Shown here in pieces: positions 52,767 to 62,097 of a stretch of 64,000 bases of DNA. The stretch covers positions 744,001-808,000 of the forward strand of contig NZ_SOMG01000030.1 of the NCBI RefSeq assembly GCF_004402045.1, written 5' to 3'. The position numbers and the translations under genes are program-made. Source of the stretch: Lelliottia nimipressuralis (lineage in GTDB: Bacteria; Pseudomonadota; Gammaproteobacteria; Enterobacterales; Enterobacteriaceae). Numbering within the stretch: the first letter of the stretch is position 1; each line of letters begins with the position of its first letter. Under the pieces are notes generated by a model. The model was given only the letters and a program-made list of their open reading frames with translations. It made no database searches and was not told the DNA's origin.

Positions 52767-55358
52767 CTACAGACTAACAATCTGGATATTATCACCTTCT
52801 GTGTTTTTATATTCTGCCAGGGTGTCAAAACTGAGATAGCGATAGATATTTTCCTGCGCGCCATGAAGTTTATCCGTATAGCTAAAATATTCTTCCACGC
52901 TTGGCATTTTACCCAGTATGGCCGCGACGGTGCTTAATTCAGCCGAGGCAAGGAACACTTTGGCATTCGTTCCCAGACGATGCGGGAAATTTCGGGTGGA
53001 CGTTGATACTACGTGACTCCCTTCGCGCACCCTCGCCTGGTTCCCCATGCAGAGGGAACAGCCCGCGGGCTCGATTCTCGCCCCCGATTTTATAAACTGA
53101 CTAAAATAGCCCTCACGGGAAAGCTGCCGGGCATCCATTTTGGTGGGAGGCGCGATCCACAACCGCGCCTGGCTTGCACTGGCATCGGCCAGGATTTCAC
53201 CCGCAGCGCGGAAATGACCAATGTTGGTCATGCAGGAGCCAATAAAGACCTCTTCAACAGGCGTGCTGGCAACGTCGGAAAGTAACCGGGCATCGTCCGG
53301 ATCGTCCGGCGCGCAGACCACCGGTTCAGTGATTTCATTGAGGTCAATGTCAATGACTGCGGCATATTCCGCGTCAGGATCGGCGGACAGCAGCGATGGG
53401 TTAGCCAGCCACGCCTCGATTTCAGCGATGCGACGTTCAAGCGTGTCGGCGTTCTCATACCCCTGCTTAACCATCCAGCGCAGCAGAGCCGCGTTGGAAC
53501 GCAGATATTGCGCGACATTCTCTTCTGCCAGGCGCATCACGCACGCAGCAGCGGACCGTTCAGCGGAGGCGTCAGCCAGCTCAAACGCCTGCTCTGCACT
53601 CAGTGTTTCCAGCCCCTCAATTTCGAGGATCCGGCCCGAGAAAACATTGCGTTTATTCTTTTTCTCGACCGTCAACAGTCCCTGCTTTCTGGCGTAGAGC
53701 GGTATGGCATGAACCAGATCGCGCAGGGTGATCCCTTTTTGCATCTCGCCCTTAAAGCGCACCAGCACCGATTCAGGCATATCCAGCGGCATAATGCCGG
53801 TTGCGGCGGCAAACGCTACCAGCCCGGAGCCGCCCGGGAAAGAGATCCCCAGCGGGAAGCGGGTATGGGAGTCGGCACCGGTGCCCACCGTATCCGGCAG
53901 CAGCATGCGGTTAAGCCAGGAGTGGATAATGCCATCGCCCGGCTTCAGCGCGACCCCGTTACGACGGGTAATAAACTGCGGCAGGGTTTCATGCAGCTGA
54001 ACGTCGACGGGCTTAGGGTACGCAGAGGTGTGGCAGAAAGACTGCATCACCAGGTCGGCTGAAAACGTGAGGCAGGCAAGGTCGGTCAGCTCGTCACGCG
54101 TCATCCCGCCGGTGGTGTCCTGAGAACCCACGGTCGTGATCTTCGGCTCGCAATACTGCCCGGGACGGATCCCCGCGACGCCGCAGGCTTTACCCACCAT
54201 TTTCTGTGCCAGCGTAAAACCGGCTGCGGATGGCGCAGGGGCGGAGGGCTTGCGGAAGACTTCTGAAGGCGCAAGCATCAGCGATTCCCTCGCTTTCGCG
54301 GTCAGGCTGCGTCCGATAATCAGCGGGATCCGCCCGCCGGCGCGCACTTCATCCAGCAACACCTCGGTTTTAAGCGTAAAGCGCGTCAACAGACGCTGGC
54401 TTTCCGTCTCGCGAATTTCGCCTTTGTAGGGATACAAATCGATCAGCATCCCGGTCGTCAGCGCGGAGACGTCCATCTCTACCGGCAAAGCACCGGAATC
54501 TTCCAGCGTGTTGAAGAAAATGGGCGCGATTTTGCCGCCAAACACAAACCCGCCGTTACGTTTATTCGGCACGTACGGAATATCGTTTCCGATGTGCCAT
54601 AAAATCGAGTTAGTGGCGGATTTGCGCGATGACCCGGTTCCGACGACATCGCCGACGTACGCCAGCGGCCAGCCTTCCTCTTTTAATTCTGCCAGCTGGC
54701 GCAAAGGGCCTCGCACGCCGGCTTCATCCGGCTCGACCCCTTCCCTGACGTTACTAAGCATGGAGAGCGCGTGCAGCGGAATATCCGGACGTGACCACGC
54801 CTCCGGTGCCGGAGACAAATCGTCGGTATTGGTCTCACCGGGAACCTTGAACACCTTCAGGGTGATTTTTTCAGGCATCGCCGGACGGCGGGTAAACCAT
54901 TCGGCATTTGCCCAGGACTGAAGCACCTCTTTTGCCCGGTCGTTACCGCTCATCGCTTTGGCTTCAACCTGGCTGAATTTTTCAAAAATCAGGATGGTAG
55001 AAGAAAGCTGCTGTACGGCCAGCGGTGCCAGGCTCGGGTGGTCCAGAAGATCAATCAGCGGCTGGACGTTATAGCCTCCCTGCATGGTGCCCAGCAGCGT
55101 CGTGGCCGCCTCGGGAGAGAGGCCGTTAATACGGTATTCCTGCAATGCCACCTTAAATAAAAATTCGGCTTTTAACTTTGCCGCGGGATCGACGCCCGGG
55201 GGAACGCTGTGGGTTAATAATTCTAAGAGAGGATGAGGTGCGGACGCATCGTGAATTAAACGATGAATAAGCGCATCAGTCTGTTCCGCTGTTAAGGGTT
55301 TCGCCGGAATGCCCGCCTCTTCGCGTGCGATCAGGTGCTGATTATAATCATCTAACAT
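52767..55358 (-). CDS. acnB: Aconitate hydratase B-like protein
   Basis: AcnB-type aconitase of 863 residues, with the AcnB order of domains: N-terminal HEAT-like helices (about 1-160), the swivel domain (about 165-390) and the catalytic Fe-S domains. The cluster cysteines are seen in [10 protein letters not shown] and in [13 protein letters not shown]; other active-site blocks are [17 protein letters not shown] and [17 protein letters not shown]. It interconverts citrate, cis-aconitate and isocitrate. Its position inside a citrate lyase cluster shows this is a pathway copy, not the housekeeping acnB, which lies near lpd in relatives. The start has AGGAGA upstream. A related dehydratase specificity (e.g. 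methylated substrates) cannot be excluded. Confidence 0.88.
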   Translation of the reverse strand: MLDDYNQHLIAREEAGIPAKPLTAEQTDALIHRLIHDASAPHPLLELLTHSVPPGVDPAAKLKAEFLFKVALQEYRINGLSPEAATTLLGTMQGGYNVQPLIDLLDHPSLAPLAVQQLSSTILIFEKFSQVEAKAMSGNDRAKEVLQSWANAEWFTRRPAMPEKITLKVFKVPGETNTDDLSPAPEAWSRPDIPLHALSMLSNVREGVEPDEAGVRGPLRQLAELKEEGWPLAYVGDVVGTGSSRKSATNSILWHIGNDIPYVPNKRNGGFVFGGKIAPIFFNTLEDSGALPVEMDVSALTTGMLIDLYPYKGEIRETESQRLLTRFTLKTEVLLDEVRAGGRIPLIIGRSLTAKARESLMLAPSEVFRKPSAPAPSAAGFTLAQKMVGKACGVAGIRPGQYCEPKITTVGSQDTTGGMTRDELTDLACLTFSADLVMQSFCHTSAYPKPVDVQLHETLPQFITRRNGVALKPGDGIIHSWLNRMLLPDTVGTGADSHTRFPLGISFPGGSGLVAFAAATGIMPLDMPESVLVRFKGEMQKGITLRDLVHAIPLYARKQGLLTVEKKNKRNVFSGRILEIEGLETLSAEQAFELADASAERSAAACVMRLAEENVAQYLRSNAALLRWMVKQGYENADTLERRIAEIEAWLANPSLLSADPDAEYAAVIDIDLNEITEPVVCAPDDPDDARLLSDVASTPVEEVFIGSCMTNIGHFRAAGEILADASASQARLWIAPPTKMDARQLSREGYFSQFIKSGARIEPAGCSLCMGNQARVREGSHVVSTSTRNFPHRLGTNAKVFLASAELSTVAAILGKMPSVEEYFSYTDKLHGAQENIYRYLSFDTLAEYKNTEGDNIQIVSL

Positions 55359-55375
55359 AGGGTCTCCTGTTAAAG

Positions 55376-55924
55376 CTAAAGTTGTTCACAAAATTCTGTT
55401 AGCCGTTCGAGTCCGTAAGGCCATTCACCAAAACCCGATTCGGCATTAATATGCCCGGCCTCCCCGATATCGATTAAATGGCCCTCCCAGCGTGCTGCCC
55501 AGAACTGAGCGCGCGCGAAAGGCATCAGGGGGTCGTTTCTGCTGGCAAACATCAGGCAGGGAACCGGCAATGACGCTGGCTGAATGGCCTCTTCAAGGCC
55601 GAAAATAGCGGGTTCTGCCGGCGCGACCATCACCACCCCGGCGACGTTTACCCGTCGCGTTTGCAGCAGCCGGCATGACGCCAGCGCGCCAAAGCTATGG
55701 CCGACGAGGATGGCGGGCAGCTGGCACGATGCCAGTTCGCGGGTAATGGCGGAGACCCAGTTTTCAATATCGGGCTCAAACCAATTTTTCTGCTGAATCC
55801 GCTTCCAGAAAGGAAAACGCCGCCCCCAACAGCTTTGCCAGTGATGCTCATCGCTGTCTCTCAATCCCGGCACCAGAATTAGGGTATAAACGTTACTGAG
55901 CTGCTGCAGGCGTTGTTCAATCAT
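55376..55924 (-). CDS. RBBP9/YdeN-type alpha/beta hydrolase
   Basis: Small serine hydrolase of 182 residues in the RBBP9/YdeN family. The catalytic triad appears as S in GHSFGA, D in SRNDPLMP, and H in GEAGHIN. The start is ATG 55924, behind AAAGGAAAA and 17 bases after the citG stop; a longer frame to 55972 would overlap citG by 31 bases. It is embedded in the citrate-lyase/aconitase operon, 17 bases upstream of the acnB-like gene. No known citrate lyase gene set that I recall includes it; it might split an ester or thioester of the pathway substrate (speculative). Confidence 0.75.
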   Translation of the reverse strand: MIEQRLQQLSNVYTLILVPGLRDSDEHHWQSCWGRRFPFWKRIQQKNWFEPDIENWVSAITRELASCQLPAILVGHSFGALASCRLLQTRRVNVAGVVMVAPAEPAIFGLEEAIQPASLPVPCLMFASRNDPLMPFARAQFWAARWEGHLIDIGEAGHINAESGFGEWPYGLERLTEFCEQL

Positions 55925-55941
55925 GACGTTTTCCTTTTCGA

Positions 55942-56817
55942 TTATTCGCACGGGAACTGCGACAATAACCATCCGACGGCGATAAGATCTGCGCTCCCAC
56001 CCGGACTTAAATTCCGGCGAATAAACTGAACGTCCATTCTGGATAAGGCATTAACTAATTTCTCCGGCGTCAGATGTCTCACGGTTAATAGTCGTCTGGA
56101 ATAGCGTCTGGCGTAATTCAGCCCTTCCGTTCCACCACGTGAAACAAGATTGGTATCCGGATTCGCCGCCATCAGCCCGAGCAGCATCCTCAGCAGCGCG
56201 TCGTCCTCAGAGGCTCCCCGGCGCAGTGCGATGTCAAAGTGAGGAAGGCCAACGTGGCGGACGGTGGCAAAACCGCTTTCCGCCTCCCCTCTGGCACCGG
56301 TGAAGCCGTACGCTTTGTATTGCTGCTCGCCCTTCGTTTTCGCAACGCCGCGATTTTTCAGCTCCTGTTCAACGATGCCTTTGCAGATTGCGCTACTCTC
56401 ATCGCACAGGCTGCGTTGCGTGAGGCTTTCTTGCCTTTGCGTCAGACGCCCCGCCGCGGCACACAGCAGCCCCAGAGAGAAGATCCCGCCTTTATGGGTA
56501 TTCACCCCGCCGGTGGCGTTAAACATTGCCTGTTCGCAGGCCAGACCGGTCGGCCTTATCGCCCGCAGCGTTTGCGGGCCAGCAAGACGAGCAGTCTCTC
56601 TGCCAACGTTAAAGAATGTTGAAAACCAGGGGGCAATCGCCGCGATACTGGTCATGAACAGTGCGAAATTCATATCCTTATGCGCCCCACTGTTTACGCG
56701 ATCCACCAGACCCGGTTTCGGGGTTAAGCGAATTTCCCGGTACAGGGCCTCGGTAGCCAGCTCAGCGAAGGTGTGCTGAACGTCGGGTGCATTACATCTG
56801 GCAAGCAAAGTAGTCAT
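55942..56817 (-). CDS. citG: Triphosphoribosyl-dephospho-CoA synthase CitG
   Basis: CitG, 291 residues, makes 2'-(5''-triphosphoribosyl)-3'-dephospho-CoA from ATP and dephospho-CoA, the precursor of the citrate lyase prosthetic group. Family blocks: LTPKPGLVDRVNSGAHKDMN, GGVNTHKGGIFSLGLLCAAAGR, and GFTGARGEAESGF. It overlaps citX by 26 bases. Separate CitX and CitG proteins, as in E. coli, not the CitXG fusion. Confidence 0.93.
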   Translation of the reverse strand: MTTLLARCNAPDVQHTFAELATEALYREIRLTPKPGLVDRVNSGAHKDMNFALFMTSIAAIAPWFSTFFNVGRETARLAGPQTLRAIRPTGLACEQAMFNATGGVNTHKGGIFSLGLLCAAAGRLTQRQESLTQRSLCDESSAICKGIVEQELKNRGVAKTKGEQQYKAYGFTGARGEAESGFATVRHVGLPHFDIALRRGASEDDALLRMLLGLMAANPDTNLVSRGGTEGLNYARRYSRRLLTVRHLTPEKLVNALSRMDVQFIRRNLSPGGSADLIAVGWLLSQFPCE

Positions 56818-57331
56818 CGGTTAACGCCTCGATTACGCGCGTGAGCTCGGCCTGTGAATGACGTCGCATACGAGAACAAACATGAGCAGGTTCATGACAG
56901 ATAAAGCATCTGCGCATCGGTTGCTGGATAGCGTTTCTTTTCAGCAGGCCCGCTTTTGGACACAGCACGTCGATATCCCATAAGCGTCCCAGCGGATGGT
57001 TATCTTCCAGGTGCGCCGTCACGTGTTTGACCATCCACGCGGGTGCCGCCACCGCCCAGAGCGCTTCCGGCCCCGTGACCGGCTGCAGGATCTGCTGCCG
57101 GCAGACCGTCCACTGATGGGTCCGGAACAGGTTCCCGAGCGCGTCATTCGCAGCGGCCATCACCTGTCTGGCCAGCGCGGTATCCTTCACCTCCCCCGGC
57201 CAGACCAGCGTGACGGAAACCACCGTATGATCCGACTGAAACAGCCACGCCTGCTGACGACGGGCTCGCTGTTCTCTGGCGTTCAGAACCTGTTCCAGAG
57301 AGACCTTCGCGTTCGAGGCTTTATCCATCAT
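56792..57331 (-). CDS. citX: Apo-citrate lyase phosphoribosyl-dephospho-CoA transferase CitX
   Basis: CitX, 179 residues, transfers the prosthetic group precursor to the serine of CitD. Family blocks: LEQVLNAREQRARRQQAWL near the N-terminus, GRLWDIDVLCP in the middle and RRCFICHEPAHVCSRMRRHS with its conserved cysteines. The start is 57331, eight bases after AAGGAG; a second adjacent ATG is possible. Five bases separate it from citF. Confidence 0.93.
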   Translation of the reverse strand: MMDKASNAKVSLEQVLNAREQRARRQQAWLFQSDHTVVSVTLVWPGEVKDTALARQVMAAANDALGNLFRTHQWTVCRQQILQPVTGPEALWAVAAPAWMVKHVTAHLEDNHPLGRLWDIDVLCPKAGLLKRNAIQQPMRRCFICHEPAHVCSRMRRHSQAELTRVIEALTDDYFACQM

Positions 57332-57336
57332 GAGAA

Positions 57337-58857
57337 TTACTCCTTAACCTGGCGAACCACATCTATCACGCTGCCGTCGCGGTAGCGCACCACACCGACG
57401 ATACGGTCAGTAAACTCGACAGGCTTAGGCTCACCCGAGATGAGCAGCGCCTTGCGATACAGCGCATCGATGTCGACGACGGTCAGCCCGGCGTTAATCA
57501 GACGTTCACGGATCTCCGGACGCGCCGGGTTAACGGCAATACCGTGATCGGTAACCAGAACGTCGATGCTTTCGCCCGGCGTCACCAGGGTGGTGACCTG
57601 CCTGACAACGGTAGGAATTCGGCTGCGGATCAGCGGGGCAACCACGATGGTGAGATTTGCCGCCGCGGCGACGTCGCAATGCCCGCCTGAGGCGCCGCGC
57701 ATCACGCCGTCGGAACCGGTCAGGACGTTTACGTTGAACTGTGTGTCCACCTCCAGCGCGCTGAGAATGACCACATCAACCCTGTCGCAGCAGGCGGCTT
57801 TTGCAGCCGGGTTCGCATAGACGTTGGTGGAAATTTCCACATGGCCTGGATTGACCGTCATAGAGGCTGCCGCTGCACCATCAAAGCTTTGCGTATCGAG
57901 AATCTTTTCAATGAGTCCCTTTTGATGCAGATCGACAATGCTGCCAGTGATGCCGCCGAGCGCGAACCGGGCGACAATATTGTGTTTGCGCATACGGGCT
58001 TCCATAAACCGCGTACAGGCGGTGGACGCCGCGCCTGAACCGGTCTGAATGGAAAAGCCGTTGCGGAAATAGCCAGAGTGTTCGATAACGTCGGCGGCAG
58101 AACGGGCAATCATCAGCTCACGTGGATTACTGGTGACCCTGGCAGCGCCTACGCTGATTTTTGCCGGGTCGCCGACGCTCTCAATCTGCACCACATAGTC
58201 AACCCGGTCCTGGACGATACTGGCCGGCAGGTTGGGGAACGGCTTCAGAGTTTCGGTGAGCAAGACCACCTTTTTGGCGTATTGCGCGTCGACCATGGCA
58301 TAACCGAGCGAGCCGCACTGCGATGTGCCGCCGTTGCCGCTGGCATTGCCATATTCATCGCAGCAGGACACCGCCAGAAAGGCGACATCAATAGCAATTT
58401 CGCCCTTCTGAATCAGGTTCACCCGTCCACCATGGGAGTGGATCTGTACCGGCTCGTCCATCAATCCGTGTGAAATCGCATCCGCCAGCTCGCCACGCAT
58501 GCCGGAGGTATAGATTTTGCCAATCACGCCACTGCGAATGTGTTCAATAAGCGGGGCATTGCACGACATCAACGAACTGGACGCGAGCGTGATCCCTTTC
58601 AGACCGCGCTGAGCCAGTTTATCCATCACGTAATTAATGACCTTATCACCCTCGCGGAACGCGTGATGAAAGGATACGGTCATGCCGTCATGCAGATCGC
58701 AGCGGGCCAGCACGTCGTCTACGCTGGCAAAAAGTTTGCGCTGAGTCTTTTGCTGATGATCAGAAAGGTAAGGCGTCGTCGCGTTAGCGCCGCTGAAGGC
58801 GACGTACTCACGACGGGAGCCGGGCATGTGATGCAGAGTTTCAGTGAGGTTTTTCAT
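57337..58857 (-). CDS. citF: Citrate lyase alpha subunit CitF
   Basis: Alpha subunit of 506 residues (E. coli CitF is 510), the acetyl-ACP:citrate ACP-transferase that exchanges acetate for citrate on CitD. Recognised by the transferase blocks LHDGMTVSFHHAFREGD and GNGGTSQCGSLGYAMVDAQYAKKVVLLTETL, and the C-terminal VLVTDHGIAVNPARPE. It is a genuine citrate lyase-type subunit, but citramalate lyase uses close homologues, so the substrate is not fixed by sequence alone. Confidence 0.93.
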   Translation of the reverse strand: MKNLTETLHHMPGSRREYVAFSGANATTPYLSDHQQKTQRKLFASVDDVLARCDLHDGMTVSFHHAFREGDKVINYVMDKLAQRGLKGITLASSSLMSCNAPLIEHIRSGVIGKIYTSGMRGELADAISHGLMDEPVQIHSHGGRVNLIQKGEIAIDVAFLAVSCCDEYGNASGNGGTSQCGSLGYAMVDAQYAKKVVLLTETLKPFPNLPASIVQDRVDYVVQIESVGDPAKISVGAARVTSNPRELMIARSAADVIEHSGYFRNGFSIQTGSGAASTACTRFMEARMRKHNIVARFALGGITGSIVDLHQKGLIEKILDTQSFDGAAAASMTVNPGHVEISTNVYANPAAKAACCDRVDVVILSALEVDTQFNVNVLTGSDGVMRGASGGHCDVAAAANLTIVVAPLIRSRIPTVVRQVTTLVTPGESIDVLVTDHGIAVNPARPEIRERLINAGLTVVDIDALYRKALLISGEPKPVEFTDRIVGVVRYRDGSVIDVVRQVKE

Positions 58858-58887
58858 TATTCATCCTGTCGCTTGCGGTATAAGGGA

Positions 58888-59763
58888 TTACTGGCGAATG
58901 CCCGAGGCATTTTTACGTTCGATTACCACGCGGGCATGGTTGATGATTGGCGCGTCGATCATTTTTCCGTTCAGCGAAATCACCCCCAGTCCGTTGCGTT
59001 CTCCCTCTTCTGCAGCAGCAATCACGCGCTGGGCGTAATCCACTTCTTCCTGCGTAGGCGCGTAGGCGTTATGAAGAATTTCAATTTGTCGCGGATTAAT
59101 CAGCGATTTTCCGTTGAAGCCCATCCGGCGGATGAGATCCACTTCTTTGAGGAAACCGGCCTCGTCATTCACATCGGCGTATACCACGTCGAAAGCGTCA
59201 ATTCCTGCCCCGCGCGCGGCATGCAATACGGCGCAGCGGGCATAGAACAGCTCTGTCCCGTCGCCCCGCTCGGTTTGCATATCCATCACATAGTCAAAGG
59301 CGGCCAGCGCAATACCCATTAACCGGTCTGAGGATTTCGCAATGGCAACCGCGTTAATCACGCCGACGGCAGATTCGATTGCAGCCATTAATTTCGTTGA
59401 GCCAACAGGACGCCCGCAGTTTTCTTCAATGCGGACGATTTCACGTTCAAGTTGATAGATATCTTCCGGAGAGTCAGTTTTCGGCAGACGAATAACATCC
59501 ACACCTGCCCTGACGGCGGCTTCCAGATCCTTTAAACCAAAAGGGGTATTGAGCGGGTTAATTCTGACAACGGTTTCAATATCGTTGTACATCGGGTGCT
59601 GCAGCGCATGAAATACCAGAAGGCGGGCGCTGTCTTTTTCTTTCAGCGCAACGGCATCTTCCAGATCAAACATAATAGAGTCTGGTTTATAGATAAATGC
59701 CGTCGACAGCATGGCTGCACTTGAACCGGGAATAAATAACATACTGCGGCGTAACTTTTTCAT
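58888..59763 (-). CDS. citE: Citrate lyase beta subunit CitE
   Basis: Beta subunit of 291 residues, splitting citryl-ACP to acetyl-ACP and oxaloacetate. A TIM-barrel enzyme with [14 protein letters not shown] at the N-terminus, the Mg-binding [55 protein letters not shown], and [15 protein letters not shown] start at ATG 59763, whose ATG overlaps the citD stop (TAATG); an ATG at 59778 would add five residues and overlap further. It lies 30 bases before citF. Confidence 0.93.
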   Translation of the reverse strand: MKKLRRSMLFIPGSSAAMLSTAFIYKPDSIMFDLEDAVALKEKDSARLLVFHALQHPMYNDIETVVRINPLNTPFGLKDLEAAVRAGVDVIRLPKTDSPEDIYQLEREIVRIEENCGRPVGSTKLMAAIESAVGVINAVAIAKSSDRLMGIALAAFDYVMDMQTERGDGTELFYARCAVLHAARGAGIDAFDVVYADVNDEAGFLKEVDLIRRMGFNGKSLINPRQIEILHNAYAPTQEEVDYAQRVIAAAEEGERNGLGVISLNGKMIDAPIINHARVVIERKNASGIRQ

Positions 59764-60053
59764 TATAACGTTTCCCATGCAATGTCTTCCCGGGCTGTAC
59801 CTCTGAGCAGTGCAGCCTGCACGCGGGCGCGGATCACGCAGTCCAGCGCGCCTTTATCATCGACAACGATCAGCCCCTGCTTGATATTGAATGCAGCAAG
59901 CGTTTCATTAACGACCTCTGTAATTCGGTCGCCAAACTGCTTATACACTTCGCTCTGGATGACCACATCCAGCCCGCTTTCGACGGGGCTTACCTTAACC
60001 ATAAGGTCGCTGGACTCCAGCGTTCCCGCCATCGCGGCTTGCACAATTTTCAT
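59763..60053 (-). CDS. citD: Citrate lyase acyl carrier protein CitD
   Basis: Gamma subunit, 96 residues, the acyl carrier protein of citrate lyase. The prosthetic-group serine lies in AGTLESSD (residues 9-16, Ser14 by family knowledge), and the rest ([16 protein letters not shown] and [17 protein letters not shown]) is typical. The ATG follows AGGAAAA; the stop overlaps the citE start. Confidence 0.94.
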   Translation of the reverse strand: MKIVQAAMAGTLESSDLMVKVSPVESGLDVVIQSEVYKQFGDRITEVVNETLAAFNIKQGLIVVDDKGALDCVIRARVQAALLRGTAREDIAWETL

Positions 60054-60077
60054 ATCAGTTTTCCTGTGATAATGCGG

Positions 60078-61145
60078 TTAAACCGCTGCCGTCAGCGGTT
60101 CGGATAAACAAGGCTGATGCTGTAATCCGTTATTCAGAAACGCGCGCGTGGTGGCGGGCACCATGCGACTGGCGGCAGCGATTTTGTTTTCTTTTAATAA
60201 ACGACGAACGGCTGAAGCCGATACCGGCACATTATTGCCATCCGTTCTTCGTTCTATTTCGTGTACGCTAATGCGGGCCGCCGTGCTCGTTTCTTCTTCC
60301 AGCCAGCGATGCATCGCCCGGTTATATTCGGCGGTTAACGGACAGAACGGCTCGGTACCCACGAAACGATGATTAATATTCAACGCGGGGGCGATGTAAT
60401 TTCTGAACAGCAGGAGATCAATTGCCGCGTAGGTTTTATCAATAACCTGCTTATCTTTCAGGAAATAGCCCGGGAATGTCCCGCGCGAAATAATATACGC
60501 CGACCCCGGATGAACGGTGACATTTGGCAGGTGACGGGATCCTTCCCTGACCATCGCGAATCGTTCTTTAAACGAAAATGCGGAGACATCTTCCTGGACC
60601 ACGAAAACATGTAACGCGTCGCACCGGCTTGCCGCATGCTCAATCAAATATTGATGGCCGAGGGTGAACGGATTGGCGTTCATCACAATCGCGCCAATAT
60701 TTTTTCCCGGCACGAAGTGGTGGCGGCGCAGCTGGCTGCAATAACGATGAATACCCACCGGCGTATTCTCCATTAATGACGCACAGTTCTCGACCGTCAC
60801 CAGCGGATAAAACCCGCATCCGCGAAACGACTTCACGTTATCCGGACAGGTAAAAAGAAAGAGTTGATGCTCACCGTTCTGTGCCGCCTGAAGCTCGGCC
60901 TCATGGATTAACGTCAGGCTTAACGACGTGCCCCGCCACGCGGCATCCACCGCGATGCATTTTAAGGTGTTACCCGCAATGCCGGTGCAGGCGACAAGCT
61001 GGCGTTGATAGCGGGCAACAATAAATTGCTCAATATCGTCATCAATGCCTAACCCGTTGCGGGCCAGGAAGCGGGCGACTTCCTCTCTGGACTGGGCGTT
61101 ACCGGCGTTAATAACCTCAAACTCGGGTGTTCTGGCGGTGTACAT
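60078..61145 (-). CDS. citC: Citrate lyase ligase CitC
   Basis: [Citrate (pro-3S)-lyase] ligase, 355 residues, acetylates the CitD prosthetic group with ATP and acetate to activate the lyase. Two domains: an N-terminal GNAT-like part (about 1-130) and a nucleotidyltransferase part with NANPFTLGHQYLIE (the HxGH-type motif) and SASAVRRLL near the end. The start has AGGAGAG upstream. It heads the citCDEFXG block in the same order as in E. coli. Confidence 0.93.
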   Translation of the reverse strand: MYTARTPEFEVINAGNAQSREEVARFLARNGLGIDDDIEQFIVARYQRQLVACTGIAGNTLKCIAVDAAWRGTSLSLTLIHEAELQAAQNGEHQLFLFTCPDNVKSFRGCGFYPLVTVENCASLMENTPVGIHRYCSQLRRHHFVPGKNIGAIVMNANPFTLGHQYLIEHAASRCDALHVFVVQEDVSAFSFKERFAMVREGSRHLPNVTVHPGSAYIISRGTFPGYFLKDKQVIDKTYAAIDLLLFRNYIAPALNINHRFVGTEPFCPLTAEYNRAMHRWLEEETSTAARISVHEIERRTDGNNVPVSASAVRRLLKENKIAAASRMVPATTRAFLNNGLQHQPCLSEPLTAAV

Positions 61146-61163
61146 CTTCTCTCTCCTGAGCGT

Positions 61164-62027
61164 CTAGACAGCTAACTCTTCCGGCTGCGGTTGAGCTTCC
61201 ACAATGGTATTCATCAGGCGACCAATGTTTTCGATTTCGACTTCGACGCGATCGCCATCGTGCATAAACAGAGGCGGATTACGCTTTTTGCCGACGCCAC
61301 CGGGCGAGCCGGTAATAATGACGTCGCCGGCGCTGAGGGAGGTGAACGTGCTGATGTAGGCGATAAGATCCGCCACTTTGTGGATCATGCTGCCGGTGGA
61401 ATCATTCTGAACCAGCATGCCGTTCAGCCAGGTGTGAATGGTCAACGCGTGGGGATCGGGGATCTCATCTGCCGTGGTCATATACGGGCCGAAGGCACCG
61501 GTTTGCGTCCAGTTTTTACCGGCGGTGAACCAGGCGTGCTGCCAGTCGCGCACGGAGCCATCCATATAGCAGCTGTAACCCGCGACATGGCTGAGCGCGT
61601 TATTGACGTCAATTCGGCTGCCGGGTTTGCCAATGATAACGGCCAGCTCGCCTTCATAATCGAACTCGCTGGAGAGAACCGGTTTTATCACCGGCCGCGC
61701 GTGTCCGGTTTGCGAATCAGGAAAACGAATAAACAGCGTGGGGGCATTATTCGTCTCAGCAAACTCTTTTCTTTTTTCAGCGTAATTCATTCCCACGCAG
61801 AAAATCTTTCCGGGCTCTTCTATCACGGGCAAAAAGGTAATGTCTTCAGGCATGATATCCACTGGGCAATCGAGATATTGCCTGGCGACGTCTACTGCAT
61901 CCCATTGAAGAAGGTCTTTCAATGTCGCATATTGATGGCCGATTTTATTACCCAAATCGATAAAGCCGGATGGTGTATAAATCCCGTAGCTTTTACGGCC
62001 CTGATGAATATAGCTTGCTAATTTCAT
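61164..62027 (-). CDS. Fumarylacetoacetate hydrolase (FAH) family enzyme
   Basis: FAH-fold enzyme of 287 residues. Metal-binding acids appear in SSEFDYEGELAVIIG (two glutamates) and YMDGSVRDWQ (aspartate); the K in GKNWTQTGAFGPYM and TGSPGGVG near the end are also typical. Family members split or decarboxylate 2-oxo acids: fumarylacetoacetate, acylpyruvates, and oxaloacetate in the FAHD1 type. Here it directly precedes citC by 18 bases. Because citrate lyase produces oxaloacetate and no oxaloacetate decarboxylase pump is present, I infer an oxaloacetate decarboxylase or tautomerase role; a hydrolase or lyase for a related acid is possible. Confidence 0.8.
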   Translation of the reverse strand: MKLASYIHQGRKSYGIYTPSGFIDLGNKIGHQYATLKDLLQWDAVDVARQYLDCPVDIMPEDITFLPVIEEPGKIFCVGMNYAEKRKEFAETNNAPTLFIRFPDSQTGHARPVIKPVLSSEFDYEGELAVIIGKPGSRIDVNNALSHVAGYSCYMDGSVRDWQHAWFTAGKNWTQTGAFGPYMTTADEIPDPHALTIHTWLNGMLVQNDSTGSMIHKVADLIAYISTFTSLSAGDVIITGSPGGVGKKRNPPLFMHDGDRVEVEIENIGRLMNTIVEAQPQPEELAV

Positions 62028-62097
62028 GATGATACCCGATTGATATACGTTTTCTTTCTGTGTTCACGCCCCAGGACGTGAACACATTGCCTGACTT

